From Larkinella sp965227735 (GTDB taxonomy: Bacteria > Bacteroidota > Bacteroidia > Cytophagales > Spirosomataceae), in contig NZ_OZ245776.1 of the NCBI RefSeq assembly GCF_965227735.1, positions 5,270,001-5,334,000 on the forward strand: DNA of 64,000 bases, written 5' to 3'. Every line of letters starts with the position of its first letter. The stretch's first letter is position 1. Made by a program: the position numbers and the translations under genes. Positions 51,723 to 60,978 of the stretch are shown here, one piece after another. Under the pieces are notes generated by a model. That model saw only the letters and a list, made by a program, of their open reading frames with translations, did no database searches and was not told the DNA's origin.

Positions 51723-51869
51723 CAGCCCATGGTTTGAACCGTGGGAATCCGGCAAAAACGAATCCGGAATGGAAAACCGTTTCAACGGTTTTGAGATTCC
51801 TAAACCGTTAAAACGGTTTCAGCGTGCGCGATGCATTTATCGTAAACCCACGGTTTAAACCGTGGGCTG
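51723..51869. repeat. Nested palindromic repeat element, copy 3
   Basis: Between the convergent sigma and BASS genes. Outer blocks 51723-51745 and 51847-51869, each itself palindromic (CCCACGGTTTAAACCGTGGG), are inverted; inside are AACCGTTTCAACGGTTT (51775-51791, one change from the core) and AAACCGTTAAAACGGTTT (51802-51819). Same family as 12.2 and 42.4 kb. Confidence 0.82.
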
Positions 51870-51889
51870 GATTTGGCAACATCCTCTTT

Positions 51890-53242
51890 TCACACGGAAC
51901 GTTCTCCTGAGAACTGGCTTGCCGGAACGTCCTGATTTTCCGATTGAACCGGTAACCCACTAACGGTTTTTTCTCCCGTTGGTCGTTTCCGAAACCAGTT
52001 CGCCAGCGCCGAGCCGGTCACGTTCTGCAACGGCCCGAAGATGGCGGATGCCAGCCCCAACGTCGCCACTTTTCCCATTTGCAGGGCCAGGCCGGTGGCC
52101 ACTCCGCCGTTCTGCATCCCAACTTCAAACGCAATCGTCCGGCGATCCCGCTCGGGCAGTCCAAACAGCAAGGCTGTGAAATAACCGACACTCAAGCCAA
52201 TCACATTGTGCAGCAGGCAGGTAATGATCAGCAAACCACCAACTTGCAGCAGATTGTCGCGCCCCGACGCCGTGATGATGACGGTATTGATGACAATGCC
52301 GAGCATGGCGACAAACGAAAGGCTGCTTTCAATCATGGGCCGGTCGATGGTCTTCGCATTTTTCAGCAGCATCGCGCTGACCATCGGCAGCAGGTAAAAC
52401 CAGAACGTCGAGGTCAGGAGAGCCATCAGAAAACCCCTGCCATCGGCCTTCGTAACCACCATCATCACCAGATTCGTCACCAGAATAATACCGGCAAAAG
52501 CCAGCAACTGAACGGTTTTGGCACGTCTGGTTTCGTTGCCGAAATAAAACAGGTTGAAAATAAAACCGGCGACAATTGGGATGATGATCATGTTGGTGAT
52601 GTCGATCATCATGTGGGCGATGTCGATTTCGACGTACTGCCCACCCAGCCACTTCATCAGAAAAGGCGTAATGAACGGCGACAGAATGGTGGAACAGGCC
52701 CCGATCGTGACGGCCAGTGCCAGGTTGGCCCCCGACAGATACGACATCACATTGGACGCCATCGCGCTGGAAACGCAGCCGATCAGGATGACGCCCCCGG
52801 CAATTTCGGGTTCAAAATCGAACAGATGGGATAATGAAAAACCGACCAGCGGCATCACCATAAAGTGGCAGCCAATCCCGATCAGAACGCCTTTCGGCAT
52901 TTTGACGACACCCTTAAAATCGTCGAAACTCATGTGTGACCCCATGCCGAACATAGTGAGCTGTACGAAAGGAACGATGAGCTTTTTCAACTGAAAACCG
53001 CCGACGGTGAAGAAATACGTGGGGTAGAACATCGCGACCGTGACAGCCGCCAGAATCCAGACGGTGTAGGAAAACCCTTTGAGTTGGGCGAAACCCCGGA
53101 ACGCCAGCGCCAGCAAAACCAGCGCCAGCATCAACACCGGGCCGGTTGCTGTGAGGTTATCAGACGCGTACAGAAAAGCGGAACCGGCAAAGGCCAGGCC
53201 GGATAAAACCAGCAGGGCAATCGAAAAGCGACGTGGCATCAT
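51890..53242 (-). CDS. BASS-family (bile acid:sodium symporter-like) transporter
   Basis: 450 residues, about ten helices. ILIGCVSSAMASNVMSYLSGANLALAVTIGACSTILSPFITP and FEVGMQNGGVATGLALQ are the crossover regions that bind sodium and substrate in this family. Bacterial members carry pantoate, keto acids, taurocholate and other organic anions; 'bile acid' is the family name, not a prediction. It starts 11 bp after the isomerase gene on the same strand, so it probably carries a sugar-derived acid or aldose of the same pathway. Confidence 0.9.
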   Translation of the reverse strand: MMPRRFSIALLVLSGLAFAGSAFLYASDNLTATGPVLMLALVLLALAFRGFAQLKGFSYTVWILAAVTVAMFYPTYFFTVGGFQLKKLIVPFVQLTMFGMGSHMSFDDFKGVVKMPKGVLIGIGCHFMVMPLVGFSLSHLFDFEPEIAGGVILIGCVSSAMASNVMSYLSGANLALAVTIGACSTILSPFITPFLMKWLGGQYVEIDIAHMMIDITNMIIIPIVAGFIFNLFYFGNETRRAKTVQLLAFAGIILVTNLVMMVVTKADGRGFLMALLTSTFWFYLLPMVSAMLLKNAKTIDRPMIESSLSFVAMLGIVINTVIITASGRDNLLQVGGLLIITCLLHNVIGLSVGYFTALLFGLPERDRRTIAFEVGMQNGGVATGLALQMGKVATLGLASAIFGPLQNVTGSALANWFRKRPTGEKTVSGLPVQSENQDVPASQFSGERSV

Positions 53243-53253
53243 CAGGTTTAGGG

Positions 53254-53982
53254 TTATTCGCTAATAAGTTCAATACCCGCTCTGGGATACTCATGGCAGA
53301 GGAAATACCGGCGGGCTTCGTCCTCTTCGATTTCGGGAAACCGGACACCGTAATCGACCAGGAAAACGTTGTCGTTCAGATCGTCGCAGACGCTCGAAAT
53401 CTCGGCACTGAGCGTGTAGCCAACGCCGTCGATCGGCCAACCGGTGCCTTCTTCACCCCAGAACTGGTGAATCGTGCGCGGGTGAATGGTCAGGCTTTCG
53501 CCGGGTCGCAGCCGCACGATCTCGCCCGGCCCCAGTCGCCGGGTGCAACCGTCTACCTGCGTCAGAAACGTCTCCTTTGACGGATGGCCTTCCGCGTCGG
53601 CTTTGGTGAGTTGCACCAGTACGTTGCCGCCCGCGCGGCAGATGATGTCTTCGCGTTTTGAGAGGTGGAAGTGGGCCGGGGCGCGTTGGTTTTCCGGGTC
53701 GATCAACCATTTTTCGGCGTATTGTTTGGGGTAGTTCGGTTGGTTGGGCCGGCCATTGCGGACGGTAAACAACGTCCGCCCGATATTATGAAAATCCTGG
53801 CTGCCAAAGTCGGTGACGTCCCAGCCCAGCATGCAATCGCGGATTTCGTTGTATTCCGGTCCGGCGTCGAGCCACTGGTCAAGCGTCCAGTTGGCGAAAG
53901 GGGGGAGGTGCATTCCAAAATGGGCAATAACTTCTTTCGCCGTTTCGATGCTGGCGTTCACAATGGAGCGTTTCAAGTTCAT
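53254..53982 (-). CDS. D-lyxose isomerase-like cupin (ketol-isomerase)
   Basis: 242 residues. The cupin metal site is visible: His104 and His106 in PAHFHLSKREDI, Glu111, and His172 in TIHPRTIHQFWGE, as in D-lyxose/D-mannose isomerases of the Lyx_isomer family. FANWTLDQWLDAGPEYNEIRDCMLGWDVTDFG is a further family block. It interconverts an aldose and a ketose in the cytoplasm; D-lyxose, D-mannose or a related sugar fits. It lies between the sialidase-like gene and the BASS transporter, which starts 11 bp further on, in one likely operon. Confidence 0.85.
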   Translation of the reverse strand: MNLKRSIVNASIETAKEVIAHFGMHLPPFANWTLDQWLDAGPEYNEIRDCMLGWDVTDFGSQDFHNIGRTLFTVRNGRPNQPNYPKQYAEKWLIDPENQRAPAHFHLSKREDIICRAGGNVLVQLTKADAEGHPSKETFLTQVDGCTRRLGPGEIVRLRPGESLTIHPRTIHQFWGEEGTGWPIDGVGYTLSAEISSVCDDLNDNVFLVDYGVRFPEIEEDEARRYFLCHEYPRAGIELISE

Positions 53983-54018
53983 GAGAATCAGGGTGATGTG
54001 TTTGGTTCTGGGAATGTG

Positions 54019-54109
54019 AAACCGTTAAAACGGTTTCGGAAAATGCACAATGGTTTCGCGACCCCCGGTTTAAACCGGGGGCTACAAGATGATTCATCCC
54101 TACGGGATT
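54019..54109. repeat. Palindromic repeat element, half copy plus CCCGTAGGG block
   Basis: In the gap before the sialidase-like gene. AAACCGTTAAAACGGTTT (54019-54036) is the core of the 12/42/51-kb family. Next, 54061-54109 holds a CCCCCGGTTTAAACCGGGGG palindrome and TCATCCCTACGGGATT; it is the reverse complement of 44589-44637 in 48 of 49 bases. It thus links the two repeat families. Confidence 0.85.
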
Positions 54110-54117
54110 GGTGATTT

Positions 54118-56004
54118 TTACGGCGTCTTCTTCTGTGCGTTGTAATTGCCGATGGCTTCCGACACCGTCAACGCCCGGTTGTAGACCGAAAGCTGGCTGA
54201 TCCGCCCGTTGAACTGCGTTCCGAGGGTGATCTGAGTGGCTCCGGCCACCGATTTCAGGTACGGATTGAACCGGCCCCAGCCGAACTGCCGCGTGTCGCC
54301 CCCGTCGTTGAAATTGCCATCGACCACGAAGGAAATGAGGTGCGGACCACCATCGACAATGATGCTGACATGATGGTTCTGATTGGCTTTCAGCAAGCCT
54401 TCGTCGCAGGTCCAGGCGGATTCGGTTCGGCCGTCGTTCATCGCAAACGCAACCGTTTTTTTGTCCGTCGTCCGTACAACCCAGCCTTTGCCGGTAGCGT
54501 CGCGGGCGTCGAGCAGAATCTGGTTGTCAGACAGATTGTTGAGGGTGAAGCTGAGGTCGACGGTAAAACCGTTCGGTACATTCATACCGGGCTGTTCCAG
54601 TTTTTTCGTATCGCGTTTGTAAAATTCGGGTAGCGTTGGGGCGGCCACGGTTTGCGGGAATTTTCCTGATTGATACGACCAGTTGGTCACCAAACCATCC
54701 TGCGCTTTTTTCGGATTGTCGAACTGGTTCCATACCAGATTCAGCAGCTTTTCGTCAATTTTGTGGACGCGGGCGATGTCTTTCTGCGTTTCCGTGATGA
54801 AATACGAGCCTTTGTCTTCGACCAGATCGGGGTAGCTCATCCGGATCAGTGGGTCTTCGTCGTACAGCAAAACCTCGGGCTGCGTCCACTTGATGACTTT
54901 TCCTTTCGGCGAATCGACTTCCACACCGCCCGACACCCAGGCCGGATTGCGGTCTTCATAGGCCATGCTGCGCCGGTTTTTGTGTTCCCGAATAAACCGC
55001 CCGCCGTGGTTGTGAAACCAGTAGAGGTATTTCCCATTCTCGCATTTCCAGACAAAATTAGCCGCTCGCGGGTGCTTCATCAACTGGCCGTTTCCATACC
55101 GCATGTACTGGGGCGGTTCCCAGGTATGACCCGCATCCCGGCTGTAGGTGTAGGCCGGATGGCCGTCGATGGTTCGGTAAACGCAGAAGAAGGAACCGTC
55201 GCTCAGCACTACGAAATTCTGTTCTTCGGCAATGGGACCGCCGTCTTTGGCCGGGGTTCGCAGGCCGATTTCGCCGTCGGGCAGGGTGTTCCATTTGGCT
55301 TTGGCGGGATCGGTGGCCGTGAACAAATCGGGACTTTGCAGCAACGCGCCTTCGCTCGTCGTGAAAAAACCTTCGCCAAAACCGCCGACTTTATGGACCG
55401 GAACATACGCCGATTCCTTGTAAGCAAACGCCCGGCCCACGTTCCAGAAGTACTGAATTTTGCCCTGATACGGGTTCTTCTTGTCGATTTCGAAATTCCG
55501 CATCGAGATCGCCACCCGGTTGGCCGACCAGCTTTTGCCGTTGTCGTCCGAGTATTTGAAGACAAAATACCCCTGGCTATCCACCCGTTTGACCAGCCCA
55601 TCGGCATACGGCGGATTGTCGCCTTTCACCGCCCGGATGTTGTCGGTATTATGGTTGTAGAAAACAAAAATCCGGCCCGACGGGGCTTTCAACAACACGG
55701 CATACGAGGCTTCCGGCCCGTCGCCCGGTTCAACATCGCGTTTGTCGATCCAGGTTTTCCCCTGATCCAGACTCCGCTGCGAAATCAGATGCTGGCCCGA
55801 CGCGCCCTCGTGACCGGTTCCGGTGGTCAGCACGCAGAGCCACGCGCCGTCGTTGGTTTTGACAATGTAAGGCTGATCACTGTACGTTTCGTCGGGAATC
55901 ACCATCCCGGTTTTGATATCGCGGGCGTCCTGCGCCACCAGCACACCGGTCAGGGCGAAACCGAGACTCAGCGACAGGACGATTTTTTTCAAGTTGACTT
56001 GCAT
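54118..56004 (-). CDS. Asp-box (BNR) six-bladed propeller protein with C-terminal LamG-like domain
   Basis: 628 residues from ATG 56004, where MQVNLKKIVLSLSLGFALTGVLVAQ gives a signal peptide; a longer frame to 56244 reads into the SusD gene. Three Asp boxes are seen: SLDQGKTW, SDDNGKSW and SRDAGHTW, the mark of sialidase-type propellers. A LamG-like domain (about 440-625) follows. The RIP motif near the N-terminus of true sialidases is replaced by DQPYIVKT, and I could not find the full arginine triad, so sialic acid cleavage is not assured. It may act on another acidic or branched glycan. Gene order: SusC, SusD, this protein. Confidence 0.8.
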   Translation of the reverse strand: MQVNLKKIVLSLSLGFALTGVLVAQDARDIKTGMVIPDETYSDQPYIVKTNDGAWLCVLTTGTGHEGASGQHLISQRSLDQGKTWIDKRDVEPGDGPEASYAVLLKAPSGRIFVFYNHNTDNIRAVKGDNPPYADGLVKRVDSQGYFVFKYSDDNGKSWSANRVAISMRNFEIDKKNPYQGKIQYFWNVGRAFAYKESAYVPVHKVGGFGEGFFTTSEGALLQSPDLFTATDPAKAKWNTLPDGEIGLRTPAKDGGPIAEEQNFVVLSDGSFFCVYRTIDGHPAYTYSRDAGHTWEPPQYMRYGNGQLMKHPRAANFVWKCENGKYLYWFHNHGGRFIREHKNRRSMAYEDRNPAWVSGGVEVDSPKGKVIKWTQPEVLLYDEDPLIRMSYPDLVEDKGSYFITETQKDIARVHKIDEKLLNLVWNQFDNPKKAQDGLVTNWSYQSGKFPQTVAAPTLPEFYKRDTKKLEQPGMNVPNGFTVDLSFTLNNLSDNQILLDARDATGKGWVVRTTDKKTVAFAMNDGRTESAWTCDEGLLKANQNHHVSIIVDGGPHLISFVVDGNFNDGGDTRQFGWGRFNPYLKSVAGATQITLGTQFNGRISQLSVYNRALTVSEAIGNYNAQKKTP

Positions 56005-56071
56005 GGTTTCAACGGTTTTACCTAAAAGCCAGCCGCTCCGCCGGACTACCGATGAGCGGCTGGACGAAAGA

Positions 56072-57487
56072 TCAATACCCCGGATTTTGGGGCAATAGAT
56101 TGGGATTGAGCATAATTTCGGTAATTGGAACAGGCAACAGCGGGTTTTTATCGACGCCCAGAACCGCTTTGGCGCGCCCGGTTCGGAGCAGATCATACCA
56201 GCGGTGGCCTTCGAAACACAGCTCGACGAAGCGTTCCTGTTCAATAGCCAGCAGAATCGCGTCTTTGGCTGTGGCTGTCGTGTTAGCCAAACCCGCCCGG
56301 CTGCGGATGCGGTTAAGCAGCGCGACAGCTTCGGTGGTTTTGCCCAACTGCGTTAGGGCTTCGGCCTGCATCAAGATGACGTCGGCCAGCCGCAGAAAAA
56401 TGTAGTTGCTGTCGCCGAAGCGGGCGTTGCCGACCACCGTTCCGAGGTATTTTCCCACCGTGGGTAAGTTCGCAAACTGATCGGTTTGCGGGTTGCTAAG
56501 GAAGAAACTGGCGGCTTTCCGCAAATCGCCCGGTTCGAACGCGTCCACCAGTTTCGGGGTTGGAATGAGCGTCTGATTTCCACCGGTTTGCACCTTGCTG
56601 CTGCGGGGCAGGAAGTAGGCCGAAAGGCCGTTGGTTTCCTGATTGGCATTGCTATACTGCAGCTCGAAAATGGATTCGGTCGTGTTTTTGGCCGTGAAAA
56701 GCGTGCCGTAATTGGCTCCGGAAACCAGCGAATAGGTGGGGTTGGTGATCACTTTGGCGGCATAATCGGCGGCCAATTGCCATTCATTCGTCTGGTTATA
56801 GGAACTCCGCCAGAGGTAAACCTTACTCAGCAACGCCTGCGCGGCTCCCTGCGTGGCCCGGCCCCGGGTTTCGATGTTCGATGCGTAGGTAACCGGCAGC
56901 AGTTTTTCCGCTTCGATCAGGTCCGTAATAATTTGCTCCTGAATTTTGTCGGCGGGCGTTCGGGGTACCTGCAAGTCCCTGTCTAGCGAATTGGTCGGTT
57001 CCAGCACCAGCGGCACGGCACCCCAGAGCCGCAGCATGAAGAAATAGTTGAACGCCCGCAAAAAATACGCTTCGCCCATAATTCGGTTGCGAACGCTGCC
57101 GATGGTCGGGCTTTGAATGGTGGGAACCTGCGCCAGTACGTTGTTGACGCGGTTGATTCCCACATAAAACGGTGCCCAGGTTGCAAAACCGCTGCTGTTG
57201 CTGATGTTGTCGTTCTGAAAATCCAGCACACCCGGATCGGTGACACCAATCGTTTCGACCGGTATTTTCAGGTTGTCGGCGCGGGCATCACCCCAGACCA
57301 CCCGGCGTGTGTCGTCGCCCTGCAAGGCGTCATAAGCCGCAATGATGGCAGCTTCAGCATCGGCGGCATTCTGGAAAAAGGAACCCTGCGTCAGGGCGCT
57401 CACCGGCACCTGATCGAGGACATCGGTGCAACCGCTGGCCAGACTGAACAATGCGGTGGCTAGAAGTATAGAGCTAATTTTTTTCAT
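56072..57487 (-). CDS. SusD/RagB-family nutrient-binding lipoprotein
   Basis: 471 residues. Lipobox ASGCTDVLDQVP, then AIIAAYDALQGDDTRRVVWGDARADN and AYFLRAFNYFFMLRLWGAVPLVLEP, and the C-terminal IEQERFVELCFEGHRWYDLLRTG typical of the family. It is the glycan-capturing lid for the SusC encoded 13 bp upstream. Somewhat shorter than the other SusD in the window, which fits a different substrate. Confidence 0.96.
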   Translation of the reverse strand: MKKISSILLATALFSLASGCTDVLDQVPVSALTQGSFFQNAADAEAAIIAAYDALQGDDTRRVVWGDARADNLKIPVETIGVTDPGVLDFQNDNISNSSGFATWAPFYVGINRVNNVLAQVPTIQSPTIGSVRNRIMGEAYFLRAFNYFFMLRLWGAVPLVLEPTNSLDRDLQVPRTPADKIQEQIITDLIEAEKLLPVTYASNIETRGRATQGAAQALLSKVYLWRSSYNQTNEWQLAADYAAKVITNPTYSLVSGANYGTLFTAKNTTESIFELQYSNANQETNGLSAYFLPRSSKVQTGGNQTLIPTPKLVDAFEPGDLRKAASFFLSNPQTDQFANLPTVGKYLGTVVGNARFGDSNYIFLRLADVILMQAEALTQLGKTTEAVALLNRIRSRAGLANTTATAKDAILLAIEQERFVELCFEGHRWYDLLRTGRAKAVLGVDKNPLLPVPITEIMLNPNLLPQNPGY

Positions 57488-57500
57488 GGTCGAGGTCAGG

Positions 57501-60500
57501 TTAGAAGCCCAGATTTAAGCCAAAGGTGAAGGTGCGAACCTGCGGATACGTGCCTAAGTCGATACCCTGGAGCAAAGGCAGGCTGTTCCGAAAATTCACT
57601 TCGGGGTCCAGGCCCAGGTAGTTCGTGAACGTGAACAGGTTCTGGCCGGAAGCATATACCCGCAGGCTTTCGACTTTGATTCGTTTGAGCAGGGCCGACG
57701 GAAAGGTGTAACCCAGCGTAGCAGTTTTGACGCGGAGATAAGACCCATCTTCAACCCAGCGGGACGACGGAAAACCGTTGCGACCGATGGTGCTGGGAGC
57801 GCCCCGTGGCACGTCGGTCACATCGCCTTCTTTCCGCCAGCTCCGCAGCACTTCGGTCGTGGCTGCGTTGTAGACAAAACTCCGGTTGGACGACTGGCGG
57901 GTCTGGTTGAAAATCTGGTTGCCGTAGGACCATTGCATGAAAACCGACAGGTCGAACCCTTTGTAGGAGAAGGTGTTGGTTAAACCACCGGTGTGTTTGG
58001 CGTTGGAGTTGCCGATAATTCGCCGGTCGTCGGCATTGATCACGCCATCGCCGTTGAGGTCTTCGTAAATCATGTCACCGGCCTGATAGAGCGGCCCGGT
58101 TTTGCTGCCATCCCGCAGGTTAGCCGCCAGGGCTTCTTCTGAAGTCGCGTAAACGCGGCCTGTATACACATAGCCGAAGAACACGCCGATGGGTTCGCCC
58201 ACCCGCCCGATGCCGACGGGGCGGTCGCTGAAGAAAACCGCATCGGCACTGGCCTGAATGATGTCGGCGTTGTTGTTGGAAAGCCGGACAATCTTGTTGC
58301 GGTTAAAGGAAATATTGAAATTTGTGCTCCATTTGAAAGCACCCACCAGATTCTGGCTGGAGACACTGAATTCCAGTCCTTTGTTCTGCGTGTCGCCCAC
58401 GTTTTGCAAGGCCGAACTAAAGCCCGAACTCGTCGGCAGATTCACGGACAGCAGCAGATCGTCCGTCTTTTTCAGGTAGGCATCGGCGGTAAATGCAATG
58501 CGGTCGTTCAAAAATGACACGTCGATGCCGACGTCCGACTGCGTGGTCGATTCCCAGCTAAGTGATGGATTGGGAACCGCCGACAGCGCAATGCCGGATT
58601 TGCCGATGTAGTTACGTCCGGTGCTGTAGAGACCCTGCGCCCCGTAATCGCTGATGGACTGGTTGCCAACCACGCCGATGCTAGCCCGCAATTTCAGGTC
58701 ATTGATAAAAGGCAGGCTCTGCATGAACGGTTCCTGCGAAATCCGCCAACCGGCTGATACAGAAGGAAATGTGCCGTATTGATTGTCTCTCCCAAACCGG
58801 GAGGAACCGTCCCGGCGCAGCGTGGCCGCCAGCAAATACTTGTCGTTGAAACTGTAATTGAGCCGGGCATAATACGAAACCAGCCCCCAGGCGGATTTGC
58901 TGCTCGAAGCCCCCGTTGCCGTGGCAGCCGCATTCAGCGTCGGAATGTTGTCCGTCGCTCCCTGATTGGCCGCGGCCGACAGGTTGAACGTCCGGGTTTC
59001 CTGCACGCTATAGCCGAGCAGGCCCGAAACCGCATGTTGACCGAAGGATCGGCTGTAGTTCAGGGTGTTTTCGCTGATCCAGCTAAAACCGTCGCCGTAC
59101 GATGCGGTGGCCGGTCGGGCGGCTCCACCCTGGATGGTGCTCGGAATGAAGTTTTCGTTCCGGTTGCCGGCATAGTCGATGTTCAGAGTCGAGCGCAGCG
59201 TCAGGTCTTTCAGAATCATATAGTCGGCGTAAATATTACCGAGCAGGCGGTTGGAAACGGAAAAGATGCTGCTCTGGGTGGCCAGGGCGACCGGGTTGGG
59301 CCGCTGGATCTGATCGACGAAGGTGTAGGAACCGTCGCGGTTGTATACCGGCGAAAACGGCAGCATCCGCAGGGCGTTGGTCAGCACGGCATTGTTGTCG
59401 TCGCCCTCGGGAATCATATCGCGTTTGGCGGTCGACAGCAGAATGTTGGCCCCGGTTTTAAAGCGTGAAGAAGCCTGGTGATCGATGCTGAACCGGCCGC
59501 GGTAGGTTTTGTAGCCCGAACTGATCACGACCCCTTTCTGATCGAACAGCCCCAGACTGGCCGCATAGGTCGTTTTATCGTTGCCGCCCCGCAGCGATAT
59601 TTCATAATTGGAAACCGGAGCGTTCCGAAACAGCTCGTTTTGCCAATTGGTGTCGTATACCGGCGTATTGCCGTTGAACAGCGTATCGAGCCCCAGCCGT
59701 ACTTCCGGAACGCCCGCATTCTGGACGGCGTTCAGGATGTAATCGCGTTCCTGCACGGCATTCAGCATCGGAATCTGCTTTCTGACTTCCGAAAAACCGG
59801 TGTAGGTGCTGACATTGATGGCCGTTTTGCCCGACTTGCCGCGTTTGGTCGTGATGATGATCACCCCGTTGGCTCCCCTTGCACCGTAAATAGCCGAGGC
59901 CGAGGCATCTTTCAACACTTCCATGGATTGAATGTCATTCGGATTGACCACGTTGATGTTGCCCGTAATCGGCACGCCGTCAACGATATAGAGCGGACTG
60001 TTGCCCGCGTTGAGCGACGTAATACCCCGGATTTTAACCGTCGGGCTACCTCCCGGTGACCCGCTGCTCTGCACAATTTCGACCCCGGCGGCCCGGCCCT
60101 GCAAGGCTTCCAGTGCCCCCTGAACGGGCAGATTTTCCAGGTCTTTGCCTTTGATGGATGCCACCGAACCCGTCAGGTCCCGGCGTTGCTGGGTGCCGTA
60201 ACCAATTACGACGACTTCGCCCAGGGCTTTGGTGTCGGCTTTCAAAACCGCATTGATCGTACTGCGGTTGCCGACCGGTATTTCCTGTTTTTCGTAGCCC
60301 ACCGAACTGAAAACCAGCACGGCCTTGTCGTCGGGAACACTGATGCTGTACTGACCCGCTTCGTTGGTGGTGGTGCCGATCGTGGTGCCTTTTACGGCGA
60401 TGGTAACGCCCGGCAGCGTCTCGCCGGTTTCGGACGCGACCAGCCCCCGGATCTGCAACACCGCCGTTGGGGCCGACGGGCTAGTCGTGGATAAAGCCGG

Positions 60501-60584
60501 GTGATGTGCCAGGACTTGCAGCCGGATGGTGGGGGCCAGCAGCAGCAGTGCCAGCCAGCCAACCTTTCTTAGATTTATTTTCAT
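57501..60584 (-). CDS. SusC/RagA-family TonB-dependent receptor without STN domain
   Basis: 1027 residues from the ATG at 60584; a TTG at 60611 would add nine residues before the signal. Signal, CarboxypepD_reg (GLVASETGETLPGVTIAVKGT), plug (NSPLYIVDGVPITGN, NPNDIQSMEVLKDASASAIYGARGANGVIIITTKRGKSG as two blocks) and barrel ending in Phe. Lacking STN, it cannot work through a FecR/ECF pair, which agrees with the LacI gene next door. It should import the substrate of the downstream propeller enzyme. Confidence 0.97.
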   Translation of the reverse strand: MKINLRKVGWLALLLLAPTIRLQVLAHHPALSTTSPSAPTAVLQIRGLVASETGETLPGVTIAVKGTTIGTTTNEAGQYSISVPDDKAVLVFSSVGYEKQEIPVGNRSTINAVLKADTKALGEVVVIGYGTQQRRDLTGSVASIKGKDLENLPVQGALEALQGRAAGVEIVQSSGSPGGSPTVKIRGITSLNAGNSPLYIVDGVPITGNINVVNPNDIQSMEVLKDASASAIYGARGANGVIIITTKRGKSGKTAINVSTYTGFSEVRKQIPMLNAVQERDYILNAVQNAGVPEVRLGLDTLFNGNTPVYDTNWQNELFRNAPVSNYEISLRGGNDKTTYAASLGLFDQKGVVISSGYKTYRGRFSIDHQASSRFKTGANILLSTAKRDMIPEGDDNNAVLTNALRMLPFSPVYNRDGSYTFVDQIQRPNPVALATQSSIFSVSNRLLGNIYADYMILKDLTLRSTLNIDYAGNRNENFIPSTIQGGAARPATASYGDGFSWISENTLNYSRSFGQHAVSGLLGYSVQETRTFNLSAAANQGATDNIPTLNAAATATGASSSKSAWGLVSYYARLNYSFNDKYLLAATLRRDGSSRFGRDNQYGTFPSVSAGWRISQEPFMQSLPFINDLKLRASIGVVGNQSISDYGAQGLYSTGRNYIGKSGIALSAVPNPSLSWESTTQSDVGIDVSFLNDRIAFTADAYLKKTDDLLLSVNLPTSSGFSSALQNVGDTQNKGLEFSVSSQNLVGAFKWSTNFNISFNRNKIVRLSNNNADIIQASADAVFFSDRPVGIGRVGEPIGVFFGYVYTGRVYATSEEALAANLRDGSKTGPLYQAGDMIYEDLNGDGVINADDRRIIGNSNAKHTGGLTNTFSYKGFDLSVFMQWSYGNQIFNQTRQSSNRSFVYNAATTEVLRSWRKEGDVTDVPRGAPSTIGRNGFPSSRWVEDGSYLRVKTATLGYTFPSALLKRIKVESLRVYASGQNLFTFTNYLGLDPEVNFRNSLPLLQGIDLGTYPQVRTFTFGLNLGF

Positions 60585-60763
60585 ACAGGTACATGGATTG
60601 GAATAGTTCAAATAGTCAATTCGTTTTCTTTTGAGAACCCGACGACGGGAATTTAGGCAAACGGTAATGTGTAGGCCTTTTTTATTGAATTATTTCGGAA
60701 TTTAACAGAAGTAAAAAGAGAACGGCAACCGGAAAGGAGTCAAGTTTTAGAGGGAATCAAAAA

Positions 60764-60787
60764 AAACGTTTCCGGTAACGTTGCCGG
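60764..60787. promoter_or_regulatory. Operator-like palindromes for the LacI regulator
   Basis: In the 394-bp divergent gap 60585-60978. AAACGTTT (60764-60771) and CCGGTAACGTTGCCGG (60772-60787, palindromic in 14 of 16 bases) both have the AACGTT core with central CG that LacI-family proteins prefer. They lie about 180 bp upstream of SusC and 190 bp upstream of the regulator gene. A third near-match, AACGGCAACCGG, is at 60721-60732. Confidence 0.45.
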
Positions 60788-60924
60788 AGTGGAAACTGGC
60801 GGGCCTGATTTCAAAAGCGTTGAGACGGACGGGAAAGTCCGGATTGGTTCGGAATCCATAAAAAATCATATTGACGTTTTGGCTTCCCGGCGAGAGCGGT
60901 AGTAGAAAAACAACAGAAAGCGTC

Positions 60925-60954
60925 TTGTGTAACGTAGCGGAGATTTTATCTTTA
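60925..60954 (+). promoter_or_regulatory. Likely promoter of the LacI-family gene
   Basis: TTG (60925-60927), 19 bases, TATCTTTA (60947-60954), seven of eight bases of the -7 consensus. It lies 24 bp before the ATG at 60979 and argues against a start further upstream at 60871, which would precede the promoter. Confidence 0.45.
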
Positions 60955-60978
60955 GTATGTGAATCCGACCCTGTCCGT

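Noticed and set aside
54118..56004. Confirmed sialidase (GH33)
   Set aside because: Three Asp boxes fit the fold, but the RIP motif is missing and the arginine triad could not be located, so the specific activity is left open.
54670..56025. 451-codon plus-strand frame
   Set aside because: Antisense of the Asp-box propeller gene; the Asp boxes and signal peptide are on the minus strand.
56005..56244. 80-residue N-terminal extension of the propeller protein
   Set aside because: It overlaps the end of the SusD gene in another frame, and the ATG at 56004 begins a proper signal peptide.
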